From Riptortus pedestris (lineage: Eukaryota; Arthropoda; Insecta; Hemiptera; Alydidae): 64,000 bases of DNA. The first letter of the stretch is position 1. Each line of letters starts with the position of its first letter. The stretch covers positions 51,285,501 through 51,349,500 of the forward strand of contig CM032232.1 in assembly GCA_019009955.1 (NCBI GenBank). The letters are read 5' to 3'. Both the position numbers and the translations under genes were made by a program. The notes beneath the pieces were generated by a model, which was given only the letters and a program-made list of their open reading frames with translations, was not told where the DNA came from and did no database searches. Below, piece by piece: positions 44,540 to 55,700 of the stretch.

Positions 44540-46206
44540 TATATAAAATTGTAACCTCTGTCTGTACATTGATTTTTTTCGCGAAATTTCACGATAACTT
44601 TTCGTTTCACATGTCATAGACACCATAACTGCATTTTGTTTCGTTCGTGTCTGTTTGTTTGTTTGTTTGTTTGTTTGTTTGTTTATTTGTTTGTTTGTTT
44701 GTTACCTTTTCACGCATAAACGGCTGAACCGAATTTTATGAAACTTGGTATATATATTACTACTAACCCAACTTAGACTTTAGGCTATATTAATTTTCTC
44801 TGAGAAGAACAGGAGTGGGGGTTATAAGGGAGGTCTGAAATTAAAAATAGCGATATTTCGTTTCCTATTGGTTTTTCGGCAAATATGCACATAACAAATG
44901 TTGTTTATTTTGTTATTTAGAGTAACTTTTGTTATATACACTTTTTTCGTATACCGAATTATAAACGAGATATAGACTAAAACCTATAGCGGAAGTGAAC
45001 AATTTTATTTGGCACAATAGACTCAACCGAACTAAATAAAACTCGGTATGTGTATTAGGAGTAACGTCTTCATTATAATAAGCCGTACCAACATTTCTAG
45101 GGACGGGCAGGAGTGGGGGTTATAAGGGAGGTCTGAAATTAAAAATGGTGATATTCCGTTTCCTATAGGTTTTTAGGCAAATATGCTTATGACAAATGTG
45201 GTTTATTTTGTTATTTAGAGTAACTTTTGTTATATACACTTTTTTCGTATACCGAATTATAAACGAGATATAGACTAAAACCTATAGCGGAAGTGAACAA
45301 TTTTATTTGGCACAATAGACTCAACCGAACTAAATAAAACTCGGTATGTGTATTAGCAGTAACGCCTTCATTATAATAAGCCGTACCAACATTTCTAGGG
45401 ACGGGCAGGAGTGGGGGTTATAAGGGAGGCCTGAAATTAAAAATGGTGATATTCCGTTTCCTATTGGTTTTTCGGCAAAAATGCACATATCAAAAGCTGT
45501 TTATTTTGTTATTTAGATTAACTTTTGTCATATACACTTTCGTCGTATACCGAAGTATAAATGCGTTATACGCTAAAAATGATAGCGGGAGCCAACAATT
45601 TTATTTGGCACACAAGAGACTCAACCGAAATGAATAAAACTCGGTATTTGTATTAGCACTAACGCCTTCATTATCACAAGCCATACCAACATTTCTAGGA
45701 ACGGGGAGGAGTAGGGGTTATAAGGGAGGCCTGAAATTAAAAATGGTCATATTCCGTTTCCTATTGGTTTTTCGACAAAAATGCAAATAATAAAATCTGT
45801 TTATTTTGTTATTTAGATTAACTTTTGTTATATTCACTTTTGTTGTATAACAAATTATAAACGAGATATACACTAAAAGCTAAAGCGGGAGTCAACTATT
45901 TTATTCGATACCAACGGTTGAACCGATTCCAACAAAACTAGGAATATATAAATTAGCATTAATTCTTACATGGTTATAAGCTATATTAAAATGTTTAGGT
46001 TATAACGGGAGTGGGGATTATAAGGGAGGCCTGAAATAAAAATTCGGGATATTTCATTTTTTATGTCAAACCAACCACGGGTACTAGCCTTGAACACTGA
46101 AACGAGTAAATGTCAAAATATTGTGCAAAGTAAAGTCTTGCCGAAAAAATACCATTATCATCCCGGCTCAAATGAATTCCCGGGCGAAGCCGGGTACCTT
46201 AGCTAG
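44540..46206 (+). mobile_element. Helitron-like element with five monomers
   Basis: Monomer anchors (GGAGTGGGG-type) at about 44811, 45109, 45408, 45707 and 46007 give a steady ~299 bp period. The monomers around 44930-45110 and 45230-45410 are almost identical. Ends CCCGGGCGAAGCCGGGTACCTTAGCTAG. Confidence 0.93.
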
Positions 46207-46243
46207 TATATCTATATATATCTATATATATATATATATATAT

Positions 46244-47323
46244 AAAATTGTAACCTCTGTCTGTACATTGATTTTTTTCACGAAATTTCATGATAACTTT
46301 TCGTTTCACATGTCATAGTCACCATCACTACTTTTTGTTTCTTTTGTGTCTGTTTGTTTGTTTGTTTGTTTGTTTGTTTGTTTATTTGTTTGTTTGTTTG
46401 TTACCTTTTCACGCATAAACGGCTGAACCGAATTTTATGAAACTTGGTATGTATATTACTACTAACCCAACTTAGACTTTAGGCTATCTAATATTCTCGG
46501 AGACGAACAGGAGTGGGGGTTAGAAGGAAGCCTGAAATTAAAAATAGCGATATTTCGTTTCCTATTGCTTTTTTCAGCAAATACGCCTATAACAAAAGTT
46601 GTTTATTTTGTAATTTAAAGTACTTTTGTTATATGCACTTTTGCGTTATACGGAAGTATAAACGAGTTATACGCTAAAAACTATAGCGGGAGTCAACAAT
46701 TTTATTAGGCACAAAAGACCCAACTGAACTGAACCAAACTTGGTACGTGAGTTAGCACTAATGCCTTTTTTATAATAAGGTTTACTAACATTTCTAGGGA
46801 CGGGCAGGAGTGGGGGTTATAAGGGAGGTCAGAAATTAAAAATAGCGATATTTCGTTTCCTATTGCTTTTTCAGCAAATATGCCTATTACAAAAGTTGTT
46901 TATTTTGTAATTTAGAGTAACTTTTGTTTATATTCACTTTTGCCGTATACGGAAGTATAAACGAGATATACACTATAAACTAAAGCGGGAAGTGAACAAT
47001 TAGGACAAAAGATCCAACCGAACTTAACAAAACTCGGTATGTGTATTTAGCATTAACGCCATCCTTATAATAAGCCATACTAACATTTCTTGAAAACGGC
47101 AGGAGTGGGGGTTATAAGGGAGGCCTGAATTTACAAAAAATTTTATTATTAACGAAAACCACAGAAACGGACAGGGGTTATTAGCCCTAAACACTGGGAC
47201 GCGCGAAGAAATCCTCTAAATAATATTGATTGCAACGTTAAAGCCTTGCCAAAAATAATAGCCATCACCATTCAGCCTCGCAAAATTGAAATTCCCGGGG
47301 TGAAAGCCGGTTATCTGAGCTAG
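46244..47323 (+). mobile_element. Helitron-like element, forward
   Basis: The leading TA run contains TCTATATATATC. Two to three monomers; indel-rich after 47100. The end hairpin is damaged (CCCGGGGTGAAAGCCGG). Confidence 0.9.
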
Positions 47324-48888
47324 TATATATATATAAAATTGTAACCTCTTGTCTAGTACATTGATTTTTGTTCGCGAAATTTCACGATACACTTTTCGAT
47401 TAGTCATCATGTCATTAGACCCCCCATATCTGCATTTTGTTTCTTTGATCATGTGATCGTGTGTGTTTGTTTGTTTTATTTGTTTGTTTGATAGATACCC
47501 TTTTCCACACATAAACGGCTGAACCACCGAATTTTATGAAACTTGGTATTGTAATATTACTACTAACCCAACTTAGAACTTTTAGGCTAATATATTATCC
47601 TCTGAGACGAAAAGGAGTGGGGGTTATAAGGGAAGCCTGAAATTAAAAATAGCGATATTTCGTTTCCTGTTGCATTTCAGCAATTATGGACATAAGAAAA
47701 GTTGTTTATTTTGTTATTTGTAGTAACTTTTGTTATATACACTTTTGTCGTATACCTAAGTATAAATGAGTTATACGTTAAAAACTACTGCGGAAGCCAA
47801 CAATTTTATTTGGCACAAAAAAACTCAACCGAAACTAAACCTATAATTCGATATGTGAATTGAGCACTTACGCCTTCCTTATAATAAGCCATACTACCAT
47901 TTCATAGGGACGGGCAGGAGTGGGGGTGTTATAAGGGAGGCCTGAAAATAAATAGCGAGTTTCGTTTCCTATTGCTATTCAGCAAATATGCCATAACAAA
48001 AGTTGTTTATTTTGTTATTTACAGTAACTTTTGTTATATACACTATTGCCGTATACGAAGTATAAATCGGTTATACGCTAAAAATTATAGCGGGAGTCAA
48101 CAATTATAAGTAGTGCAAAAAGATTCAACCGAACTAAACCAAACCGGTAGTGAAATTTAGTAAAGCGCCTTCCTTATAATAACGCAAAACTAAAATTTTT
48201 AGGGGACTGCAGGAAGTGGGGGTTATTTAGGAGCCTTGAAATTAAAAATAGCGATATTTCGTTTCCTATTGCTTATTCGCAAATATGCCATAACAAAAGT
48301 TGTTTATTTTGTTATTTACAGTAACTTTTGTTATATACACTTTTGCCGTATACGGAAGTAAATGGTTATACGCTAAAACTTTAGCGGGAGTCCACAATTT
48401 TATTTGGCCAAAAAGACTCAACCGAACTAATCCAAACTCGGTATGTGAATTAGTACTAACGCCTTCTTATAATAAGCCATACAACATTTCTAGTACGGCA
48501 GGAGTGGGGGTTATTATAAGGAAGTCTGAAATTAAAAATAGTGGTATTTCGTTTCCTATTGCATTTTCGGCAAATATCGCATAACAAAAGTTGTTTATTT
48601 TGTTATTTGAGAAACTTTTTTATATACACTATTTGTCGTATACCGAAGTATAAAGAGCGTTAATTACGCCTAAAAAATTATAGCGAGAGTCAACAATTTG
48701 ATGGACAGTAAAGGACTTGCATAAAAAATTAATTTTTTTATTAACAAATCCACAGAAACGACGAGTATTAGCCCTAAACACTGGGACGGGTAAATATCAA
48801 AATATTTTGCAATGTAAAGCCTGCTAAAAAATACCATCACCATTCAGCCTCAAATGAATTCCCGGGCGAAGCCGGGTATCTGAGCTAG
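47324..48888 (+). mobile_element. Helitron-like element, indel-rich
   Basis: No spacer to the previous copy beyond TATATATAT. Four monomers with many small indels up to about 48700. Clean A-type end. Confidence 0.9.
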
Positions 48889-49580
48889 TATATATATAAA
48901 GTATATTGTTTGTTTGTTTTTTTTCGTTACACTTTTCACGCATAAAAACGGTCTTGAACCGAATTAATGAAACTTGGTATGTATATTACTACTACCCAAC
49001 TTAGACTTTAGGCTATATTAATTTTCTCTGAGACGAACAGGAGTGGGGGTTATAAGGGGAAAGCCTGAAATTAAAATAACGATATTTCGTTTTCTATTGG
49101 TTTTTCGGCAAATATGCACATAACAAAAGTTGTTTATTTTGTTATTTGGAGTAACTTTTGTTATATACACTTTTGTCGTATACCTAAGTATAAATGAGTT
49201 ATACGTTAAAACTTTAGCGGGCACTAACGGCTGAACCGAACTTAACAAAACTCGGTATGTCAATTAGCATTAATTCTTCCATGATTATAAGTTATATTAA
49301 AATTTTTAGGTTCGAACGGGAGGGGAGTTATAAGGGAGGCCTGAAATAAAAATTCACCATATTTACATGTATAAGAAACGGGAAATATAAAAATATCGAA
49401 GACTGTGAAGAATTATCGAACAAATTCTATTATTAGCAAATCACCGGCAACGACGGGTATCAATCCTAAACACTGGGACGGGTAAATGTCAAAATATTGT
49501 GCAATGTAAAGCCTGCTAAAAAATACCATCACCATTCAGCCTCAAATGAATTCCCGGGCGAAGCCGGGTATCTGAGCTAG
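48889..49580 (+). mobile_element. Helitron-like element, 5' end deleted
   Basis: TATATATAAAGTATATTGTTTG joins the leading TA directly to the (GTTT)n tract, with loss of ~100 bp. One monomer and the 3' region; A-type end. Confidence 0.9.
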
Positions 49581-50683
49581 TATATATATAAAATTGTAAC
49601 CTCTGTCTGTACATTGATTTTTTTTGCGAAATTTCACGATAACTTTTCGTTTCACATGTCATAGACACCATAACTGCATTTTGTTTCTTTCGTGTATGTT
49701 TGTTTGTTTGTTTGTTTGTTTGTTTGTTTGTTTGTTACCTTTTCACGCATAAACGGCTGAACCGAATTTTATGAAACTTGGTATGTATATTACTACTAGC
49801 CCAACTTAGACTTTAGGCTATATTAATATTCTCTAAGACGAACAGGAGTGGGGGTTATAAGGGAGACCTGAAATTAAAAATAGCGATATTTCGTTTCCTA
49901 TTGGTTTTTCGGCAAATATGCACATAACAAAAGTTGTTTATTTTGTAATTTAGAGTAACTTTTGTTATATGCACTTTTGCCGTATACGGAAGTATAAATG
50001 AGTTATACGCTAAAAATTATAGCGGGAGTCAACAATATTATTTGCCAAAAAAGACTCAACCGAACTAAATAAAACTCGGTATGTGTATTAGCAGTGAGGC
50101 CTTCATTATAATAAGCCATACCAACATTCTATGGACGGCAGGAGTGGGGGTTATAAGGGAAGCATGAAATTAAAAATAGCGATATTTCGTTTCCTATTGG
50201 TTTTTTCGCAAATATAAACATAACAAAAGTTGTTTATTTTGATATTTGGAGTAACTATTGTTATATACACTTTTGTCGTATACCTAAGTATAAATGAGTT
50301 ATACGTTAAAACTTTAGCGGGCACTAACGGCTGAACCGAACTTAACAAAACTCGGTATGTCAATTAGCATTAATTCTTCCATGATTATAAGTTATATTAA
50401 AATTTTTAGGTTCGAACGGGAGGGGAGTTATAAGGGAGGCCTGAAATAAAAATTCACCATATTTACATGTATAAGAAACGGGAAATATAAAAATATCGAA
50501 GACTGTGAAGAATTATCGAACAAATAATTCTATTATTAGCAAATCACCGGCAACGACGGGTATCAATCCTAAACACTGGGACGGGTAAATGTCAAAATAT
50601 TGTGCAATGTAAAGCCTGCTAAAAAATACCATCACCATTCAGCCTCAAATGAATTCCCGGGCGAAGCCGGGTATCTGAGCTAG
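49581..50683 (+). mobile_element. Helitron-like element, forward
   Basis: Spacer-free junction on both sides. Two monomers. Its 3' half is nearly identical to that of 48889-49580, including GGGAGGGGAGTTATAAGG and GTATAAGAAACGGG. Confidence 0.94.
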
Positions 50684-52707
50684 TATATATATAAAATTGT
50701 AACCTCTGTCTGTACATTGATTTTTTTTGCGAAATTTCACGATAACTTTTCGTTTCACATGTCATAGACACCATAACTGCATTTTGTTTCTTTCGTGTAT
50801 GTTTGTTTGTTTGTTTGTTTGTTACCTTTTCACGCATAAACGGCTGAACCAAATTTTATGAAACTTGGTATGTATATTACTACTAGCCCAACTTAGACTT
50901 TAGGCTATATTAATATTCTCTAAGACAAACAGGAGTGGGGGTTATAAGGGAGACCTGAAAGTAAAAGTCGTGATATTTCGTTTTCTATTGGTTTTTTCGC
51001 AAATATGCACATAGCAAAAGTTGTTTATTTTGTAAATTAGAGTAACTTTTATTATATGCACTTTTGCCGTATACTGAAGTTTAAATGCGTTATACGCTAA
51101 AAATTATAGCGGGAGTCAACAATATTATTTGCCAAAAAAGACTCAACCGAACTAAATAAAACTCGGTATGTGTATTAGCAGTTAGGCCTTCATTATAATA
51201 AGCCATACCAACAGTTCTATGGACAGGCAGGAGTGGGGGTTATAAGGGAAGCCTGAAATTAAAAATAGCGATATTTCGTTTCCTATGTTTTTTCGCAAAT
51301 ATAAACATAACAAAAGTTGTTTATTTTGTTATTTGGAGTAACTTTTGTTATATACTCTTTGGTCGTATATCTAAGTGTAAATGAGTTATACGTTAAAACT
51401 TTAGCGGGCACTAACGGCTGAACCGAACTTAAAAACTCGGTATGTCAATTATTCTTCTATGATTATAAGTTATATTAAAATTTTTAGGTTCGAACGGGAG
51501 GGGTGTTATAAGGGAGCCCTGAAATTAATAATAGTGATATTTCGTTTCCTATTGCATTTTCGGTAAATATGCACATAACAAAAGTTGTTTATTTTGTTAT
51601 TTAGAGAAACTTTTTTATATACACTATCATCGTATACCGAAGTATAAAGGCGTTATATGCTGAAAATTATAGCGGGAGACAACAATTTTATTTGGCACAA
51701 AAGACTCAACCGAACTAAATAAAACACTCAGTATGTGAATTAGCACTAACGCCATCCTTATAATAAGTCATACTAACATTTCTAGGGACGGGCAGGAGTG
51801 GGGGTTATAAGGAAGGCCTGAAATTAATAATAATGATTTCCTATTGGGGTTTCGGCAAATATGCACATAACAAAAGTTGTTTATTTTGTTATTTAGAGAA
51901 ATTTGCTCAACACTTCATTTCAATATGAACTACCAGGTACCTCTCCTGAAAAAATTAATTCAAATGTATGTCAATATTTTCTCCTTATTAATTCAAATCT
52001 ATGCATAATGCACAGGAGACGGGAAATATGACAATATGCAGGACAGTGAAGTCTTACATAAAAAAATAATTTTATTATTAACAAATGCCAACAACGGGTA
52101 TTAACCCTAAACACTGGAACGGGTAAATGTCAAAATATTGTGCAAAGTAAAGCCTTGCCAAAAATATACTTTCACCATTCAGCCTCAAATGAATAATAAA
52201 ATAATACATTGAATCAATATTTTAAGGAAAACTATGGAGATACTGGAGCGGAAGGAGGTCGGAGCCTAAACAGTTAATTGAGTTAATTAATTTCCTGTTA
52301 AATGCTTTCATTACTGGAAATGATTTCCACTGAGCTCTACTATTACGAATATAATCTAATGTACAAAACTATGTTTAAACTATATGTGCTCGGATTGGTT
52401 TTTGACAGGAAATAAGTTTCATTATAGAGGATATTTAATTGTAATAAATGCTATCCACGATTATGGTTTGAAGTATTCAAAAAGGTGAGTTGGAAAAGTG
52501 GAGAGGGATAGATTAGGAACACATTTTTATTTATTCTTCAAAATTAATATTTCTCATCTATACGTCGCCTGCCTGACCCTCACGGGAAAACAATGCGCCC
52601 AGACGGGAAGTGTAGTAAACATTGAAGCCTTGCTCAAAAAAAAAAAAAAATACTATTATCATTCAGCCTCAAATGATTTCCCGAGCGAAGCCGGGTACCT
52701 TAGCTAG
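50684..52707 (+). mobile_element. Helitron-like element, A-type body with B-type tail
   Basis: Standard through the CACCATTCAGCCTCAAATGA block at 52190, where the hairpin should follow. Instead the B-type tail continues (AATAATAAAATAATACATTG...GGAAATGATTTCCACTGAGC) and ends CCCGAGCGAAGCCGGGTACCTTAGCTAG. A fusion of the two tails. Confidence 0.9.
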
Positions 52708-52722
52708 TATATATATATATAT

Positions 52723-52779
<57 letters not shown>

Positions 52780-52836
52780 CACACATACTTACATACACAC
52801 ACACACACATACATTCATATGTTCATACATACATAC
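52708..52836. repeat. (TA)n, (CA)n and (CATA)n microsatellites
   Basis: Microsatellite between the last Helitron and a headless HINE body. Confidence 0.95.
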
Positions 52837-53367
52837 TTGTCTGTTACCGCAGATTTCCTACGCGCGCCTCGTATTTGCATTAACCTCAAAACGTAAAAGT
52901 TCAATGAGAACAATATTTGTTGTGTATATATATAACGCTCTAGCGGACGGAATTTTGGTTTAATCCTTACCATACTCGATATATAATCGTTTTATGTAAA
53001 AAGAAAGATCAAGTTCGTTAACAGCTGACACTGGAGTAGTGGGGGAGAACCGGTGTTATCTAGGTTAATTTTTATTACAGAGAAAGTATTTATATAACAA
53101 CATTTCAAATTTCTCCCCCTCTTACACCGGTTCTCGCCCATTGGATGTTTCAGTTTTCAGCCTCCAGTAAACCCCCACTCCTACGCATGTCATATTAACA
53201 ATAAGCTGTTATACCATGAACCACATTATTCTAAGCTTAAATACGAAATAACGCTTTCACATACATCGCTTTTTTACATACAAATAAAGAATACATGGTG
53301 AAATGAGTATGCTATACCAGCGCGTGGAAAATCTGCTTAGTTTACGCAGCCCCTGCTTGGCAGACTT
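52837..53367 (+). mobile_element. HINE body and 3' end, headless, with a small inverted piece
   Basis: CTTGTCTGTTACCGC is interrupted by AGATTTCCTACGCGCGCCTC...AACAATATTTG (a reversed HINE 3' segment, 52850-52920). The body resumes at AACGCTCTAGCGGACGG and ends GAAAATCTGCTTAGTTTACGCAGCCCCTGCTTGGCAGACTTTT. Confidence 0.8.
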
Positions 53368-53625
53368 TTACATTCTAGAAAAAAAGAAAAAAACACAAGT
53401 ATTAAATTCGATATACAGCATGGCAGATGAGTAGCCTCCTTGTTGGATGCAGCCAATGGGAGGTGGGGGGGGGGGAGGGCTGCTTAAATTGCTGTTGTTA
53501 CCACATTCCATAATTATGTGCTGGTATTGCTGCATCTTTATCTCAGCCTCACTGTAAGTTAATATTGCACAAGCTTGTCCATATTGAATCATATCTATTT
53601 TAGGTACTATACAAGTCGATGCATA
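53368..53625. repeat. duplicated spacer X, copy 1
   Basis: ACATTCTAGAAAAAAAG ... 'CATGGCAGATGAGTAGCC', a G12-like run at 53464, 'GCTGCTTAAATTGCTGTTGTTACCACATTCCATAATTATGTG' and 'AGGTACTATACAAGTCGATG'. It lies between a HINE 3' end and a HINE head, exactly as copy 2 does. On the minus strand both copies keep an open frame containing AILTYSEAEIK and QQYQHIIMECG, but I know no such protein. Confidence 0.85.
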
Positions 53626-54226
53626 TTAGCAGACTTCCCTCAAGCGACATCAGCTAACAAAGTTGAACCCATGAAGGGATTTTCGAAAATGTCAATGGAT
53701 CCAGCCCAAGAGATGACGAAAATGAGGTATATATAAATATTTGTCATTACTGCTTTAGCAGTCGCAGCTTTTCTCAAGATCAAGCTCGTTAAAGGTTGAA
53801 ATCGGGCCGGGGGGAATGAATGGGGAAAAAAATCGTAAGTTCAAAATCTTTCCGTTATTATGAGTCGTAACGAAAAATCATATATAACCAATCAAATGTA
53901 ATGTTCTATAAATGTTAGGTATATGTTTTCTCTATCTTGAATATTAATTTTTGCATTTTTTTTTTAATTTTCTTCCTTCAGTAAACCCCCACTTTTAGTC
54001 ATCACACTTTATCAATAAGGGAATATATCATGAGGCGATTTATTTCATGCTTATGTAAATACCGAATATTGTTTTTAACAGATCTTTACTAGATGAGGTA
54101 CATACAAATACGTTGTGTAATAACGTCACCAATTGAGATATTTTTTTTTCCTTCAGTGAGATGAGAAAGTGTTGTGCCAAGCCACCAGCATTTGGGAACA
54201 CTTAGCAGCCTCTGCGTGACTGTCTT
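53626..54226 (+). mobile_element. HINE, old but complete in layout
   Basis: Diverged head (TTAGCAGACTTCCCTCAAGCGACATCAGC), short GTATATATAAATA microsatellite, body (TGCTTTAGCAGTCGCAG..., 'GTAAACCCCCACTTTTAGTCATCACACTTT') and a decayed 3' end (TTGGGAACACTTAGCAGCCTCTGCGTGACTGTCTT). Confidence 0.75.
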
Positions 54227-54239
54227 GTAGAGACATAAA

Positions 54240-54980
54240 ATGTCATCTGTTTACGTAAGTTTGTTAGCATTCTAGCGACAGTCCCTTTTATCTGAGAGTT
54301 ATCTAGCTCTACATTTAAGCGTTCAGTGTAGAACTAAAAATCAGGTTCTTGGCTAAAATCGGAAAAGGTTTAGATAGAGCTAAGTATAAGTAATAGTAAA
54401 CTCGTGAATACTTTAGTTATGTCCATCGGAATAGGGTTACAGTTTTATTTGGGAGGGAGATAGACCAGAAAAAAGTGAGTGTAAATCATATTATTTATAA
54501 AAATGGTGTAGAAGTCTCCTTTCAAACAAAAATAAATTTATTTTGAACATTAGCTAATTATAATATAATATTTGTTTTTTTCTATTTGTATTTTACCTTT
54601 TTTTTTTATACATCTAACTATTGGAGGGGGACCCCCTCTTAACGATCTTCCCTATGATAATACGTACTATTGATTATATTTAGTCTGATAATCGTGTTAC
54701 TGACATTGGAAAAAATCAGCTGAAGGCATTGATTTCGCTGCCACAAATGTTTTTGAATATCCCTAAGGTTTTCGCCGAGAAAATAAGAAAATTTTAACAA
54801 TCCAAATAAAAGGCCTCAAAAACAAGTCTCTGTCGCTGGGCATGCAATCATAATTTCAACAAATAGCCTAATTCCAAGAAGCATAGTTACCTGCACGAAA
54901 TATTTCAATTCGCCTGAACGAATAACAAGCCTAATCCAGAAAGCAGTTCTATTAACACTGCATGTTAGAATTGTTCGCAA
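54240..54980. other. very old HINE-like sequence, otherwise nothing
   Basis: 'CATCTGTTTACGTAAGTTTGTTAGCATTCTAGCGACAG' and 'GGCTAAAATCGGAAAAGG' resemble the start of a HINE body; the rest is unrecognised and has no ORF. Confidence 0.4.
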
Positions 54981-54983
54981 TCT

Positions 54984-55700
54984 CCCATTAAAAAAAAAAA
55001 AAAACTACACCTAGGGGCAGTGTATGGAAAACTAAATAGATTTCCCACAAGCTTAAAGCCTACGGATGATCTCATCTAGCCATATATTTCCTATTTATAA
55101 CAAAAAAATCTCAAGAGTAGATAATTTGATTTAATTAAAGCTTGAAATGTAAGAAATTCCAAGAGAAACTCAATTACATATACTGAGTTTTCGTGTAACA
55201 TTTATAAAACAATAATTTTATAGAGCATCAACTAGATCTTTAATAAACATTTATATACCTCATTATCATTTTTTGATGCGACTCATAACAACGAAGAAAT
55301 TTTTAATTTTGGAATTCTTCTAACCATTTTTACCCCTCACCCGCCCATCAACTACTCAGATCGAAAAAAAAAAATTGAACTACAGGGAGACCAGTGCTCA
55401 AACGTATATATACATTCAATTCTAAACAGTATAACGGGTATAGCGTTTATCATAGCATTCAAGCAAACCCCCACCTTCCCCATGCCCCATTTAACATAAA
55501 AGAAACTTACTGTCTGTCTATATAACCTAAACCAACTATATACGCGAAAGCTTACAAAATATTAAATTTTGCTTTTCAAGAGGACCATTTATTAACACCG
55601 GAGACACACCACAACTGCCCAAATATGTTCTAGTTATCATCCGGCCCCCACCCCGCCTCTGTTTAACTTCTTCGGAGAACTAAAATTATGACTACGATTC
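54984..55700 (-). mobile_element. old HINE-like copy, reverse
   Basis: CTACACCTAGGGGCAGTGTATGGAAAACTAAATAGATTTCCCACAAGC is a decayed reversed 3' end. Further right, 'GATGCGACTCATAACAACGAAG' and 'CAAACCCCCACC' correspond to body blocks. Confidence 0.5.

Noticed and set aside
44540..46206. CRISPR-like array
   Set aside because: The repeats are ~299 bp, contiguous and diverged, with no unique spacers, in an animal-type genome.
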